A stretch of DNA of 64,000 bases, taken from assembly GCF_000612545.2 (NCBI RefSeq), contig NZ_CP097800.1, positions 992,001 through 1,056,000 on the forward strand, in the 5' to 3' direction. The DNA is from Streptomyces sp. PCS3-D2. Lineage in GTDB: Bacteria > Actinomycetota > Actinomycetes > Streptomycetales > Streptomycetaceae. Numbering within the stretch: position 1 is the first letter of the stretch; each line of letters begins with the position of its first letter. Positions 9,949-18,204 of this stretch are shown in pieces. The position numbers and the translations under genes were made by a program. Below the pieces are notes generated by a model that had not been told where the DNA came from, made no database searches, and worked only from the letters and a program-made list of their open reading frames with translations.

Positions 9949-10211
9949 GCCGCCCCCCACACGTCCGTGGCCGACCCCCATTTTCACCCGCGCGGGCGAA
10001 TGGGGAACCAGGGGCGACGAGGTGACCGCCACACCTGTCCGGAAGTCGGCGGTCGGGCGGAACGCGTGCGGGCGGTCCGGGGCGCTTCTCCCCGGCGGGC
10101 ACGGCGACGGGACCCCGTTCGGGTCCGGGGGGAGCCGGGCACGTGCGGCTCGGACGCCCGTACGGGATCGACACGGATCCGGGCCCTGCGCGGCCGGTGC
10201 GGGCCGGGCCG
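9949..10211. other. intergenic stretch upstream of the ATPase-TPR gene
   Basis: About 260 bases between the flavin-reductase-like gene and the start of the ATPase-TPR gene, both on the minus strand. It should hold the promoter of the latter, but no convincing -35/-10 pair, hairpin or small gene was seen. Confidence 0.3.
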
Positions 10212-10712
10212 TCAGGCCGGGTGGCCGGGTGCGAGGTCCGCGACGTCGCTGAGGAGCAGCAGCGGCGGCCGTTCCGGGCCGGGCGGCCCCGCCTCGACCG
10301 GAGCGAGCAGGAATCCGGTGTGGTCCCCGCCGTCGGTGCGCCCTTCGATCCGGCCGACGAACCAGGCGGCGGCGTCCGCCAGGATCGGCGCGGGGGTGTG
10401 TGCCGACCGCCGCCACGCGAGGTGCGCGAACTTGTCGGTGTCGTCACCGGTCCGGCCGCCGAAGAGCTCGGCGGTGCGTTTCTGGTCCTCCCTCAGGGCA
10501 TGCACCGCGAGGTGGGAGGCCGTCCGGGCGACCGTGTAGGTGTGGTTGGCCTTGGAGAGCCACACCATGAACCGGGGCGGATCGATGGAGCACTGGGAGG
10601 CGAAGCCCACCAGACACCCGGCGCGCCGCTCCCCGGCCGCCGCCGTCACCACGTACACGGGGTAGTCGAGTACGTCGGTGAACGCGTCCAGCTCCGCCAC
10701 GGTGGCACTCAC
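10212..10712 (-). CDS. flavin reductase-like FMN-binding protein
   Basis: A 166-residue split-barrel protein of the flavin reductase-like family. Supporting segments are YPVYVVTAAAGERRAGCLVGFASQCS (read as motif, key residues Y-V-T and GF-SQ-S), PPRFMVWLSKANHTYTVA and AVHALREDQKRTAELFGG. Such proteins bind FMN and reduce free flavin or act as the reductase of two-component monooxygenases. No oxygenase partner adjoins. The GTG start follows a GAGAGGG ribosome binding site and matches the family N-terminus; the longer frame adds an atypical Gly-rich stretch. It is divergent from the CsbD-like gene. Confidence 0.8.
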   Translation of the reverse strand: MSATVAELDAFTDVLDYPVYVVTAAAGERRAGCLVGFASQCSIDPPRFMVWLSKANHTYTVARTASHLAVHALREDQKRTAELFGGRTGDDTDKFAHLAWRRSAHTPAPILADAAAWFVGRIEGRTDGGDHTGFLLAPVEAGPPGPERPPLLLLSDVADLAPGHPA

Positions 10713-10840
10713 CCTCTCGCCCTCTCCCGGCCCCACCCCCGGCCACCCCATCGTCCCACCGCGGGTCCGGGCGGTCACTTCGGTCCCCGTGGAATCGGGC
10801 GGGCCGTGTTTGCCACCGGGGATCGCGGTCAGAAGCGGGG

Positions 10841-10862
10841 TGTACGACGCGATGTACGACGC
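10841..10862. repeat. 10-bp direct repeat upstream of the CsbD-like gene
   Basis: The sequence TGTACGACGC occurs twice, 12 bp apart start to start, 34-55 bases ahead of the GTG of the CsbD-like gene in the divergent region. One helical turn spacing would suit a regulator or promoter element. No stress-sigma consensus could be confirmed. Confidence 0.35.
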
Positions 10863-10895
10863 ATCCGTACCCCGAGCTCCAGGGAGTGATCATTC

Positions 10896-11069
10896 GTGTC
10901 CGACAAGGAGAAGAGCCGGGCCAAGGCCGAACAGGCCAAGGGCAAGCTCAAGGAGACCGCGGGCCGCGCGGTCGGCAACGAACGCTTGACCGCCGAGGGC
11001 CGCGCCGAGAAGACCAAGGGCAACGCCCGGCAGGCCAAGGAGAAGATCAAGGACACCTTCAAGGGCTGA
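10896..11069 (+). CDS. CsbD-like stress-response protein
   Basis: A 57-residue, highly charged Lys/Glu/Ala protein matching the CsbD family: KAKGKLKET-type repeats appear as AEQAKGKLKETAGRAVGNE followed by EGRAEKTKGNARQAKEKIKD. Members accumulate in general stress and are expected to be largely helical or disordered; their biochemical role is unknown. The GTG start sits about 7 bases after AGGGAG. Its stop is three bases ahead of a perfect palindrome that should terminate the transcript. Confidence 0.88.
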   Translation: MSDKEKSRAKAEQAKGKLKETAGRAVGNERLTAEGRAEKTKGNARQAKEKIKDTFKG

Positions 11070-11071
11070 CG

Positions 11072-11115
11072 ACGTCGAATGGCGGCGCCGCGATCGCGGC
11101 GCCGCCATTCGACGT
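11072..11115. terminator. perfect 44-bp palindrome, bidirectional terminator
   Basis: The two halves are exact reverse complements over all 44 bases, centred on CGATCG. It separates the convergent CsbD-like gene (plus) and the oxidoreductase (minus). No U-tract follows on either strand, as is usual in Streptomyces. Confidence 0.85.
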
Positions 11116-11149
11116 GATCAGCCCTGCCCGCCCGGACCGGTACGGGCAC

Positions 11150-12379
11150 TCAGGTCAGGGTCAGCACGACCGGGCCGCCCCCGCGATCCACCCGTCCCGT
11201 CCAGTCGGGCGCGAGGCGCAGGGAGCGGGACGGGGACGCCGCGAGCAGCGAGCGGCGCCGCCACAGCAACCGTCCGTCCTGGGTGACCGTCAGCGCGGGT
11301 ACGGCGGCGGAATGCGCGGGACGCAGCAGCAGCGGCCGCCGGACGGCGGCCCCGGTGCCGGCCGTGATGCGGTTCGGTGTCACCCACACGAGCGGGGCAC
11401 GGACCTGCAGCGGCAGGCCGGGCCCCGGCCAGGAGGCGCCCGCCAGGTGGGCGAGTACGGGGGCGGCCGCGGCGGCCCCTTCCGCCGCGGCGGTGGTCGC
11501 GCTCTCGATGCCGTGCAGGGCGTTGCCGACCGCGAAGACACCCGGTGCGGCCGTGCGGAAGGAGGCGTCCACGCCGGGGCCCCGCGTGCCGGGGTCCAGG
11601 GGGACGCCGCCGCGGCGGGCCAGTTCGTGGTCGGGGATCCAGTCGCCGGTGAAGACCACCGTGTCGCAGGCGAGGAGGCCCGTACGGCCGTCCCGGTGAC
11701 GGACCAGGACGCCGGTCAGCCGGTCCCGGCCGCGCAGTTCGCCGACCGTGGTCGCCGTGAGCAGCGGGATCCCCGGTACGGCGGCGGCGCGCGGATGCTC
11801 GGTGGTCATCGCCAGCACCTCCGTGCCCGCCTGCCGGAGCGTGGCCGCCGCGTGGCGGGCCGCGGGCTCGGCGCCCACGACCACGGCCCGCCGGCCGACG
11901 GGCAGTCCGTACGTGTGGACCGCCTGGAACAACTCCCCTCCGGTCAGCACCCCTTGCGGGCGTGAGCCGGGTACCAGCCGGGCGCTGCGCGGGCGTTCCC
12001 GGGCGCCGGTGGCGAGTACGACGGCGCGGGCCGTGATCCGTTCCAGGCCGGACGGGCCGGTGGTCTCCAGGGTGAGCGGGCCGGCCCAGCCGGTGGCGGT
12101 CACGCCCGTGCGGAGCGCGGCCCCCGCGGCGAGCGCAGCCCGCACCGCCCGGCGTGCGTACTGCGGGCCCCGCAGCCCCGGCAGCGGCGGCCGGCCGAAG
12201 CCGCCGTGGTGCAGGTGGCGCGGCATCCCGCCCGGCTCCGGCTCGCGTTCCAGGACCTCGACCCGTCCAGCGCCCGCCCGCGCCAGCCGGGCGGCGAGGG
12301 CCAGTCCGGCCGGGCCGGCGCCGACGACCAGCACGTCGGCCCGCACATCCGTACGGGCCGTCCGTTCCGCACGGTTCAC
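11150..12379 (-). CDS. FAD/NAD(P)-dependent oxidoreductase of the glycerol operon
   Basis: A 409-residue flavoprotein with the dinucleotide-binding VLVVGAGPAGLALAARLA near residue 18 and an ATG motif (VVLATGARERP) near residue 128. It is the last gene of a three-gene unit with an FGGY kinase and a glycerol-3-phosphate-dehydrogenase-like protein; its GTG start overlaps the preceding stop by 4 nt. In this arrangement the protein probably forms a complex that reoxidises the dehydrogenase or passes electrons on, comparable in role to GlpB, although the sequence is closer to pyridine-nucleotide-disulfide-type oxidoreductases. The C-terminal ~90 residues include APLVWVTPNRI, seen in such partners. 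Confidence 0.8.
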   Translation of the reverse strand: MNRAERTARTDVRADVLVVGAGPAGLALAARLARAGAGRVEVLEREPEPGGMPRHLHHGGFGRPPLPGLRGPQYARRAVRAALAAGAALRTGVTATGWAGPLTLETTGPSGLERITARAVVLATGARERPRSARLVPGSRPQGVLTGGELFQAVHTYGLPVGRRAVVVGAEPAARHAAATLRQAGTEVLAMTTEHPRAAAVPGIPLLTATTVGELRGRDRLTGVLVRHRDGRTGLLACDTVVFTGDWIPDHELARRGGVPLDPGTRGPGVDASFRTAAPGVFAVGNALHGIESATTAAAEGAAAAAPVLAHLAGASWPGPGLPLQVRAPLVWVTPNRITAGTGAAVRRPLLLRPAHSAAVPALTVTQDGRLLWRRRSLLAASPSRSLRLAPDWTGRVDRGGGPVVLTLT

Positions 12380-13776
12380 CGGCGCGACTCCTCGAACAGG
12401 GCGCGGACGGCGGCGCCGCAGTGGAAGCCCTGGCAGCGGCCGGCGCCGGCGCGGGTGCGCCGCCGCAGACCGTCCGGCGAGGCGGGCGGTACGGTCGCTG
12501 CGAGCGCGTCGCGGATCTCCCCGCGGGTGACGCGCTCGCAGTGGCAGACGATCCGGCCGTACTCCGGATCCGCCGCGATCATCGCCGCGTCGCGGTACGG
12601 ACGGGCGAACGCCTCGCCGAGGTTCGGCATCCGCACCGGTTCCGGCTCGCGGGCGCCGGTCAGGGGCAGGCCGCCCTCGGCGAGCAGCTCCACCACGTGG
12701 GCGGCGATCGCCATCGAGGCGGTCAGGCCCGTGGACCGGATCCCGCCCACGGTGACGCAGCGCTGGGCGGGATGCGCGCGGATCGCATAGTCCTCCTGCC
12801 CTGTGGCGGCGCGCAGCCCGGCGTACACGGCGGTGACCTCTTCGTCGAGGAGGGCCGGCAGGATCCGCCGTCCCTTCTCCCGCAGCAGCGCGAGCCCTTC
12901 GGCGGTCGAGCCGGTGGCCGTCTTGTCGTCCAGGTCCTCGGCGGTCGGCCCGAGCATCACGTTCCCGTACACGGTCGGCGTGACCAGCACTCCCTTGCCG
13001 CGGGCGTCGGGCACGGGCAGCAGGATGTGGCGTACGAGGCCGCGCGCGAGTTCGTCGAAGACGATCAGCTGTCCGCGGCGGGGCGTCACCGTGAAGTCCG
13101 CGTGGCCGAGGAGCCGGTCGATCTCGTCGGCGTACAGGCCCGCCGCGTTGACCAGGTGCCGGGTGCGCAGCGGGCCGCGGCCGGTGGCGAGGATGTGCGG
13201 CCGGCCCGGAGCGATGTCGCGTACGGGACAGTTGAGGTGCAGCTCGACCCCGCCGCGCACGGCCTGGGTGGCGTACGCGAGGGTGGTGGTCCAGGGGCAG
13301 ATCAGGGACTCGTCCGGGACGTGGAGGGCGCCGAGTGCGCCGGGTCCGAGCTCCGGTTCACGGGCCCGCACGTCGGCGGGCGGGAGGATGCGGGCCGCGT
13401 GGTAGCCGTTGCGCACGGCCTTGTCGGCGAGGCCCGGCAGGGCCGCGAGCTGCTCTTCGTTCCAGGCCACGAGCAGGGCTCCGACCGGTTCCGCCGGGAT
13501 ACCGCTGTCGGCGGCGTACGCGGCGAGCAGCCGCTGCCCGTCCCGGACGAGCCGGGCCTCCAGGGAACCGGGCACCGCGTCGAAACCGGTGTGCAGGATG
13601 GCGGTGTTGGCCTTGGAGGTGCCGTTGCCGACGTCGTCGCTGGCGTCGATCAGGGCGATCCGCAGCGGGAGGCGGGCCAGTTCGCGGGCGATGGCCGAGC
13701 CCACGACGCCGGCGCCGACGACCGTCACGTCGTACGGGTCGCCGCCGGGCAGCGGGCCGCGCCGGGTGACCGTCAC
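12376..13776 (-). CDS. FAD-dependent glycerol-3-phosphate dehydrogenase-like protein with BFD [2Fe-2S] domain
   Basis: A 466-residue protein with an N-terminal DAO-type FAD fold (VTVVGAGVVGSAIARELA near residue 15, and ASDDVGNGTSKANTAILHTG) and a C-terminal BFD-like domain with cysteine clusters CHC and CQGFHC that can hold a [2Fe-2S] cluster. This matches GlpA-type anaerobic glycerol-3-phosphate dehydrogenases and their actinobacterial relatives oxidising glycerol 3-phosphate to dihydroxyacetone phosphate. The GTG start overlaps the kinase stop (GTGA), and its own stop overlaps the next gene, so three coupled genes convert glycerol to a glycolytic intermediate. Confidence 0.83.
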   Translation of the reverse strand: MTVTRRGPLPGGDPYDVTVVGAGVVGSAIARELARLPLRIALIDASDDVGNGTSKANTAILHTGFDAVPGSLEARLVRDGQRLLAAYAADSGIPAEPVGALLVAWNEEQLAALPGLADKAVRNGYHAARILPPADVRAREPELGPGALGALHVPDESLICPWTTTLAYATQAVRGGVELHLNCPVRDIAPGRPHILATGRGPLRTRHLVNAAGLYADEIDRLLGHADFTVTPRRGQLIVFDELARGLVRHILLPVPDARGKGVLVTPTVYGNVMLGPTAEDLDDKTATGSTAEGLALLREKGRRILPALLDEEVTAVYAGLRAATGQEDYAIRAHPAQRCVTVGGIRSTGLTASMAIAAHVVELLAEGGLPLTGAREPEPVRMPNLGEAFARPYRDAAMIAADPEYGRIVCHCERVTRGEIRDALAATVPPASPDGLRRRTRAGAGRCQGFHCGAAVRALFEESRR

Positions 13777-15209
13777 GCCGGGCCGTCGAGCAGGGCGGAC
13801 ACCGCCGTCCGGAACCGTCCGCGGCGCTCGGCGGCCTGCCCGGCGCCGGCCTTCGGTTCGTAGACGGCGGACGGCTTCCACTGCGGTACGGCCTCGTGCA
13901 CGGTGAGGGAGGGGTCGAGGCCGAGCCGGGCGACGGCGCCGACGCCGAGGGCGGTGGCGTCCGGGAGGGCGGACACCTCGACGGGGATCTGCAGCAGGTC
14001 GGCCTGTGCCTGCATGAGCAGGGCGGACCGGGTGAGGCCGCCGTCGACGCGCAGTGCGGCCAGTGGCGCGCCGAGATCGGCGGCGACGGCGTCGGCGAGC
14101 TCGGCGACCTGGGCCGCTATGCCGTCGCACAGCGCGCGCACCAGGTGCCCGGCTGTCGTGTCGAGGCCGAGCCCGGTGACCGAGCCGCGCAGGTCGCCCC
14201 GCCACCACGGGGCGGCGAGGCCGGCGAGGGCCGGGACGAAGGTGACGCCGCCGGCGTCGGGGGCGGTCGCGCCCACGGTGTCGAGGTCCCGGGCGCCGGA
14301 GATCACGCCGAGGTCAGTGAGCCAGCGGACGGCGGACGCGGCCGTGTAGACCTGACCGTCCAGGCAGTAACTGGTCTCGCCGCCGAGCTGCCAGGCGACG
14401 CAGCCGACGAGTCCGGTGCTGCTGCGGCGGGGTCGCGGTCCGCTCTGTGCGAGGAGGAACGCCCCGGTCCCGTAGGTGCACTTGGCGGTTCCCGGCTCGG
14501 TGACGCGCTGGGCGAGGAGTGCGGCCTGCTGGTCGACGAGCAGGCCCGTCAGTGGCAGCGGGGGCCCGAAGGCGGTGGTGGTGCCGACGCGGGTGTCCGC
14601 GCCGACGACCGCGGGCAGCGGTTCGCCGGCGAGGCCGAAGGCGTCGAGTGCCGCGGGCGACCAGTCGGCGGTGTCGAGGTCGAGCAGTTGGGTGCGGCCG
14701 GCGGTCGCCGCGTCGGTGACGAAGGCACCCGTGAGCCGGTGCACCAGCCACGCGTCGCTGGTCGTCACGACGCCTTCCCGGGTGAGGTGACGACGTATCC
14801 AGGCCATCTTGGGCGCGGCGAAATACGGGTCGAGCGGCAGTCCCGTGAGCTCTTGCAACGCCTCTGCGTGCGACGCCAGTTCGGCACAGAGCTGGCCGGC
14901 CCGGCGGTCCTGCCAGACGATCGCCTCGGTCAGCGGCTCACCGCTGACCGGGTCCCAGGCGAGGACGGTCTCCCCCTGGTTGGCCAGGCCCACCGCAGCG
15001 ACCGGTTCACCGGCCTGGGCCAGGGCGGCGCGCCCCGCGTCGACGACCGAATCCAGCAGCTCGCGGGGGTCGACTTCTACGCGGCCGCCCGGCAGATAAC
15101 GGGGCCGGACGGGGGTGGCGGCGGAGCCGATGACCCCGCGTGCGGGGCAGACGACGAGGGCCTTGGTTCCCGAGGTGCCCTGGTCCACAGCGAGCACCGG
15201 GCCCGTCAT
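13773..15209 (-). CDS. FGGY-family carbohydrate kinase, probable glycerol kinase
   Basis: A 478-residue sugar kinase. Visible family motifs include VDQGTSGTKALV (phosphate 1) at the N-terminus, NQGETVLAWD and WQDRRAG in the substrate region, TYGTGAFLL and VDGGLTRSALLMQAQADLLQ at the adenosine site. Genes for a glycerol-3-phosphate dehydrogenase-like protein and its electron partner follow with overlaps, so glycerol is the likely substrate, although the sequence diverges from classical GlpK and another polyol is possible. The ATG was selected because GGAG lies 5-6 bases upstream. The divergent region upstream is AT-rich for this genome and should carry the operon control sites. Confidence 0.82.
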   Translation of the reverse strand: MTGPVLAVDQGTSGTKALVVCPARGVIGSAATPVRPRYLPGGRVEVDPRELLDSVVDAGRAALAQAGEPVAAVGLANQGETVLAWDPVSGEPLTEAIVWQDRRAGQLCAELASHAEALQELTGLPLDPYFAAPKMAWIRRHLTREGVVTTSDAWLVHRLTGAFVTDAATAGRTQLLDLDTADWSPAALDAFGLAGEPLPAVVGADTRVGTTTAFGPPLPLTGLLVDQQAALLAQRVTEPGTAKCTYGTGAFLLAQSGPRPRRSSTGLVGCVAWQLGGETSYCLDGQVYTAASAVRWLTDLGVISGARDLDTVGATAPDAGGVTFVPALAGLAAPWWRGDLRGSVTGLGLDTTAGHLVRALCDGIAAQVAELADAVAADLGAPLAALRVDGGLTRSALLMQAQADLLQIPVEVSALPDATALGVGAVARLGLDPSLTVHEAVPQWKPSAVYEPKAGAGQAAERRGRFRTAVSALLDGPA

Positions 15210-15499
15210 CACCACTCCGTCCCTGGCGTCGGCATGCACGATCGTCTCCGGGCAGCCTTCACCAGCGCACGCCACCCCGTCAAGATCGGTTTGCGCGCAC
15301 GGTGTTGGCTCTGACGCAAATTCACATCTTGTATGTGGCTTGATACTTGCATTCGAAAAAGTTTCATGACTCGAACGCTCACAGTCACTCTATAGTGATC
15401 GCCGATCACCAGGCGCGAAGGCCATGCGATGCGAGGACCGATGACCACCACCACCGCAAGACGCGCCCGACCCGACTACCTGCCGACCGGGGCGAGGTG
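15210..15499. promoter_or_regulatory. divergent promoter region, unusually AT-rich
   Basis: About 290 bases between the glycerol-type operon (minus) and the TTA-containing gene (plus). Positions 15310-15420 are markedly richer in A and T than the surroundings. A TATAGT hexamer at 15391-15396 could be a plus-strand -10 element; no good -35 was found. The direct or inverted elements CATTCGA (15351) and ACTCGAACG (15371) may be parts of an operator. These readings are tentative. Confidence 0.4.
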
Positions 15500-16480
15500 A
15501 TGGCGGGCGGCGACTTCCGGCCCGTGTACCACCCCGCCGGCCACGACAACGACCTGCGGGCCGCCGTGCAGGACCTGCGCACCGGCCGCTGGGTGGCGAT
15601 GGCCCACTTACTGGACCGGACGGACGGCTGGGGGCTGTGGACCCAGCGCACCCAGGTGCTCGCCGCCGTCGCGGCCGGATCCGACGTGGTCCAGGCGTGG
15701 CGGTCCGAGGAGCCGCGGAGCGTCGCCGCCTGCGTCATGCACACCCGGGTCTCCGTGGAACGTGCCGTCCGCGCCCACCGGGCGCGCCACCCCCGCACGC
15801 GCGAGTTATGGCAGGAGGCGTGGGCCGCCTGCCGCGACGCCGCTGAGCTCAGCCCCGCCGACCCCGTGCCCTGGGTGTGCTTGTTGGCGCTGGCCCTCCT
15901 CGACGAGCACCGCTCGATGGACGAGCACCGGCAGCCGCCGCCGGCCCTGATGCTGCCCCGCGGCCCCTGGGGCATCCTCGCCCAGATCGACAAGCGCGAT
16001 CCGTACAACCGCGAGGCGTACCACCGGATGCTGCAGTTCGTGTGCGCGGGTACGCCAGGACCGCTGACCGAGGCCGCCAACTTCGTCCACTGGGCGTCCG
16101 GTTCGGCCCCGCCCGGATCCGCCGTCCACCTCCTGCCGCTCTACCTCAGCGTCGAGCGGTACCGCCGCGAACGCGGCCAGGAGAAGGCACTCGACCTGCA
16201 CTGGGTCGCCGAGGAGGCCGTCCGCGCCGCCGGTCACGCCCTGGACACCTGGTTCCGCTGCAGCGACCTGCGCAGCGCCTCGCCGCTCGACCTGAACCAC
16301 CTCGCCCACGCGCTGTGGGGAGCCCACCGGTTCGGTGACGCCGCGCGGGTCTTCGATGCGATCGGCCGCTACTGGACCACCCTGCCGTGGGCCCACCGGA
16401 CCCGCGACCCGGCCGACCAGGAGCTGGCCATGGAGGTCTTCGTGCGGGCCCGGGCCCGCAGCCTGGCGGCCCTGGACTGA
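15500..16480 (+). CDS. conserved-looking hypothetical protein with two TTA codons
   Basis: A 326-residue, helical, Ala/Arg/Trp-rich protein without signal peptide or membrane segment. Repeated short helices (ARLLDR, VERAVRAHRARHP, LWQEAWAACRDAAELSPADP) and the phrase LSPADPVPWVCLLALAL resemble degenerate tetratricopeptide-like repeats. No catalytic motif or family was recognised. Two TTA codons (15608-15610 and 15806-15808) make translation dependent on the bldA leucyl-tRNA, so expression is probably tied to development. The ATG follows GGCGAGG; a GTG one codon earlier is equally possible. Divergent from the glycerol-type operon. Confidence 0.65.
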   Translation: MAGGDFRPVYHPAGHDNDLRAAVQDLRTGRWVAMAHLLDRTDGWGLWTQRTQVLAAVAAGSDVVQAWRSEEPRSVAACVMHTRVSVERAVRAHRARHPRTRELWQEAWAACRDAAELSPADPVPWVCLLALALLDEHRSMDEHRQPPPALMLPRGPWGILAQIDKRDPYNREAYHRMLQFVCAGTPGPLTEAANFVHWASGSAPPGSAVHLLPLYLSVERYRRERGQEKALDLHWVAEEAVRAAGHALDTWFRCSDLRSASPLDLNHLAHALWGAHRFGDAARVFDAIGRYWTTLPWAHRTRDPADQELAMEVFVRARARSLAALD

Positions 16481-16589
16481 CCGCGCGCGGGCCCCGCGCC
16501 CCGTGGCCTCCCCACCGGTTCACGCTGTCCCACCGCGCATCCCCCGCTCCACGTCCCCGCCGCTCACGACCCCCGGAGGTACTTCCCCC

Positions 16590-18122
16590 ATGTCCCGCAC
16601 CACGCCGACCGTCCGCCAGGACCACAAGGCCCCGCCCCGGCGGGACGAGGAGGAACGGCTCAGAGAGCTCGGCTACCAGCCGGTCCTCGCCCGCCGGATG
16701 GGCGGCTTCGGCAACTTCGCCATCAGCTTCTCGGTCATCTCCGTCCTCTCCGGCTGCATGACCCTCTACGGATTCGGCCTGGGCACCGGCGGTCCGGCCG
16801 TGATGCTGTGGGGTTGGGCCGGCGTCGGCCTGTTCGTGCTCTGCGTGGGCCTCGCCCTGGCCGAGGTGACCAGCGCCTATCCCACCTCGGGAGCGCTCTA
16901 CTACATGGCCGACCGACTCGGCGGGCGCCGTTGGGGCTGGTACACGGGCTGGCTGAACCTGCTCGGCCTGCTCGGTGCCATCGCCGGCATCGACTACGGC
17001 GCCGCCCTGTTCACCGGCGCGTTCCTCAACCTCCAGTACGGCGTCGAGCCCACCCCCGGCCTGACGTTCGTGATCTTCCTGTGCATCCTGCTGCTGCACG
17101 CCGCACTCAACCTCTTCGGAGTCCGCCTCGTCAGCGTGCTCAACTCGGTCAGCGTCTGGTGGCACCTCGGCGGCGTGGCCCTGATCGTGGGCGCCCTGGC
17201 CTTCATACCCGACCAGCACCAGTCGCCCTCGTTCGTCTTCACCGAGTTCGTCAACGACACCGGCTGGGCCAACCCCTTCTACGTGGCGGCCATCGGCCTG
17301 CTGCTCGCCCAGTACACCTTCTCCGGGTACGACGCCTCCGCGCACCTGTCGGAGGAGACCTCCAACGCCTCCGTCTCCGCCGCCCGGGGCATCGTCCGGG
17401 CCATCTGGGTCTCCTGGATCGCCGGCTTCGCGCTCCTCGCGGGCCTGACCTTCGCCATCCAGGACTACGCGGCCGTCCAGAACACCGCCACCGGTGTCCC
17501 CCCGGCCCAGATCTTCATCGACGCGCTGGGTTCGGGCGGGGCCACCGCCCTGCTCCTCGTGGTCATCGTCGCGCAGCTCTTCTGCGGCAACGCCGAGGTC
17601 GCCGCCGCGAGCCGGATGGTCTTCGCCTTCAGCCGCGACAACGCGCTCCCCGGTTCCGCGCTGTGGCGCAAGGTGAGCAGCCGTACGCAGACGCCCGTCC
17701 CGGCCGTATGGCTCTCCGTCGCCGTGGCGGCGGTGCTGGCGCTCCCGTCGCTGTACTCGGCCACCGCCTACGGGGCCGTGACCGCCATCAACGTCATCGG
17801 CATCACCCCGGCCTACGCCATCCCGGTCTACCTGAGGCTGCGCGCCGGGAACCGGTTCCAGCCCGGCCCGTGGAACCTGGGCCGCTGGAGCAAGCCGATC
17901 GGCTGGACCGCCGTCGTGTGGGTGGCCGTCGTCACCGTGCTGTTCTGCCTGCCGCAGCAGTCGCCGGTGACCATCGACTCGATGAACTACGCCGCGATCG
18001 CCCTGGCCGTGGTCCTGGCCCTGGCCAGCGCCTGGTGGTACGCCGCGCGACGCTCGTACGGGACCCCGTCGGCCTACGGCAATGCCCGCGAGCAGGCCGA
18101 GATCGCCGAGGGCATCGTCTGA
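16590..18122 (+). CDS. APC-family amino acid permease
   Basis: A 510-residue permease with about 12 hydrophobic segments. The N-terminal MGGFGNFAISFSVISVLSG and the AEVTSAYPTSGALYYMADRLGG segment are typical of the amino acid/choline (GABA permease-like) transporter branch of the APC superfamily. It probably imports an amino acid or amine with proton or cation coupling; the substrate cannot be read. The ATG follows GGAGGT at a suitable distance. A strong hairpin follows the stop by 40 bases. Confidence 0.87.
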   Translation: MSRTTPTVRQDHKAPPRRDEEERLRELGYQPVLARRMGGFGNFAISFSVISVLSGCMTLYGFGLGTGGPAVMLWGWAGVGLFVLCVGLALAEVTSAYPTSGALYYMADRLGGRRWGWYTGWLNLLGLLGAIAGIDYGAALFTGAFLNLQYGVEPTPGLTFVIFLCILLLHAALNLFGVRLVSVLNSVSVWWHLGGVALIVGALAFIPDQHQSPSFVFTEFVNDTGWANPFYVAAIGLLLAQYTFSGYDASAHLSEETSNASVSAARGIVRAIWVSWIAGFALLAGLTFAIQDYAAVQNTATGVPPAQIFIDALGSGGATALLLVVIVAQLFCGNAEVAAASRMVFAFSRDNALPGSALWRKVSSRTQTPVPAVWLSVAVAAVLALPSLYSATAYGAVTAINVIGITPAYAIPVYLRLRAGNRFQPGPWNLGRWSKPIGWTAVVWVAVVTVLFCLPQQSPVTIDSMNYAAIALAVVLALASAWWYAARRSYGTPSAYGNAREQAEIAEGIV

Positions 18123-18162
18123 CCCGGCGGTGCGGCACGACGGCCGCACCGCCGTACGCACG

Positions 18163-18200
18163 GCCGAGCCGCGCCCCGCAGGAGCGGGGCGCGGCTCGGC
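18163..18200. terminator. hairpin terminator between convergent genes
   Basis: A perfect 17-bp stem (18163-18179 with 18184-18200) closes on the 4-base loop AGGA. It lies between the permease (plus) and the PAP2 gene (minus) and can serve both. Confidence 0.85.
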
Positions 18201-18204
18201 GTTC

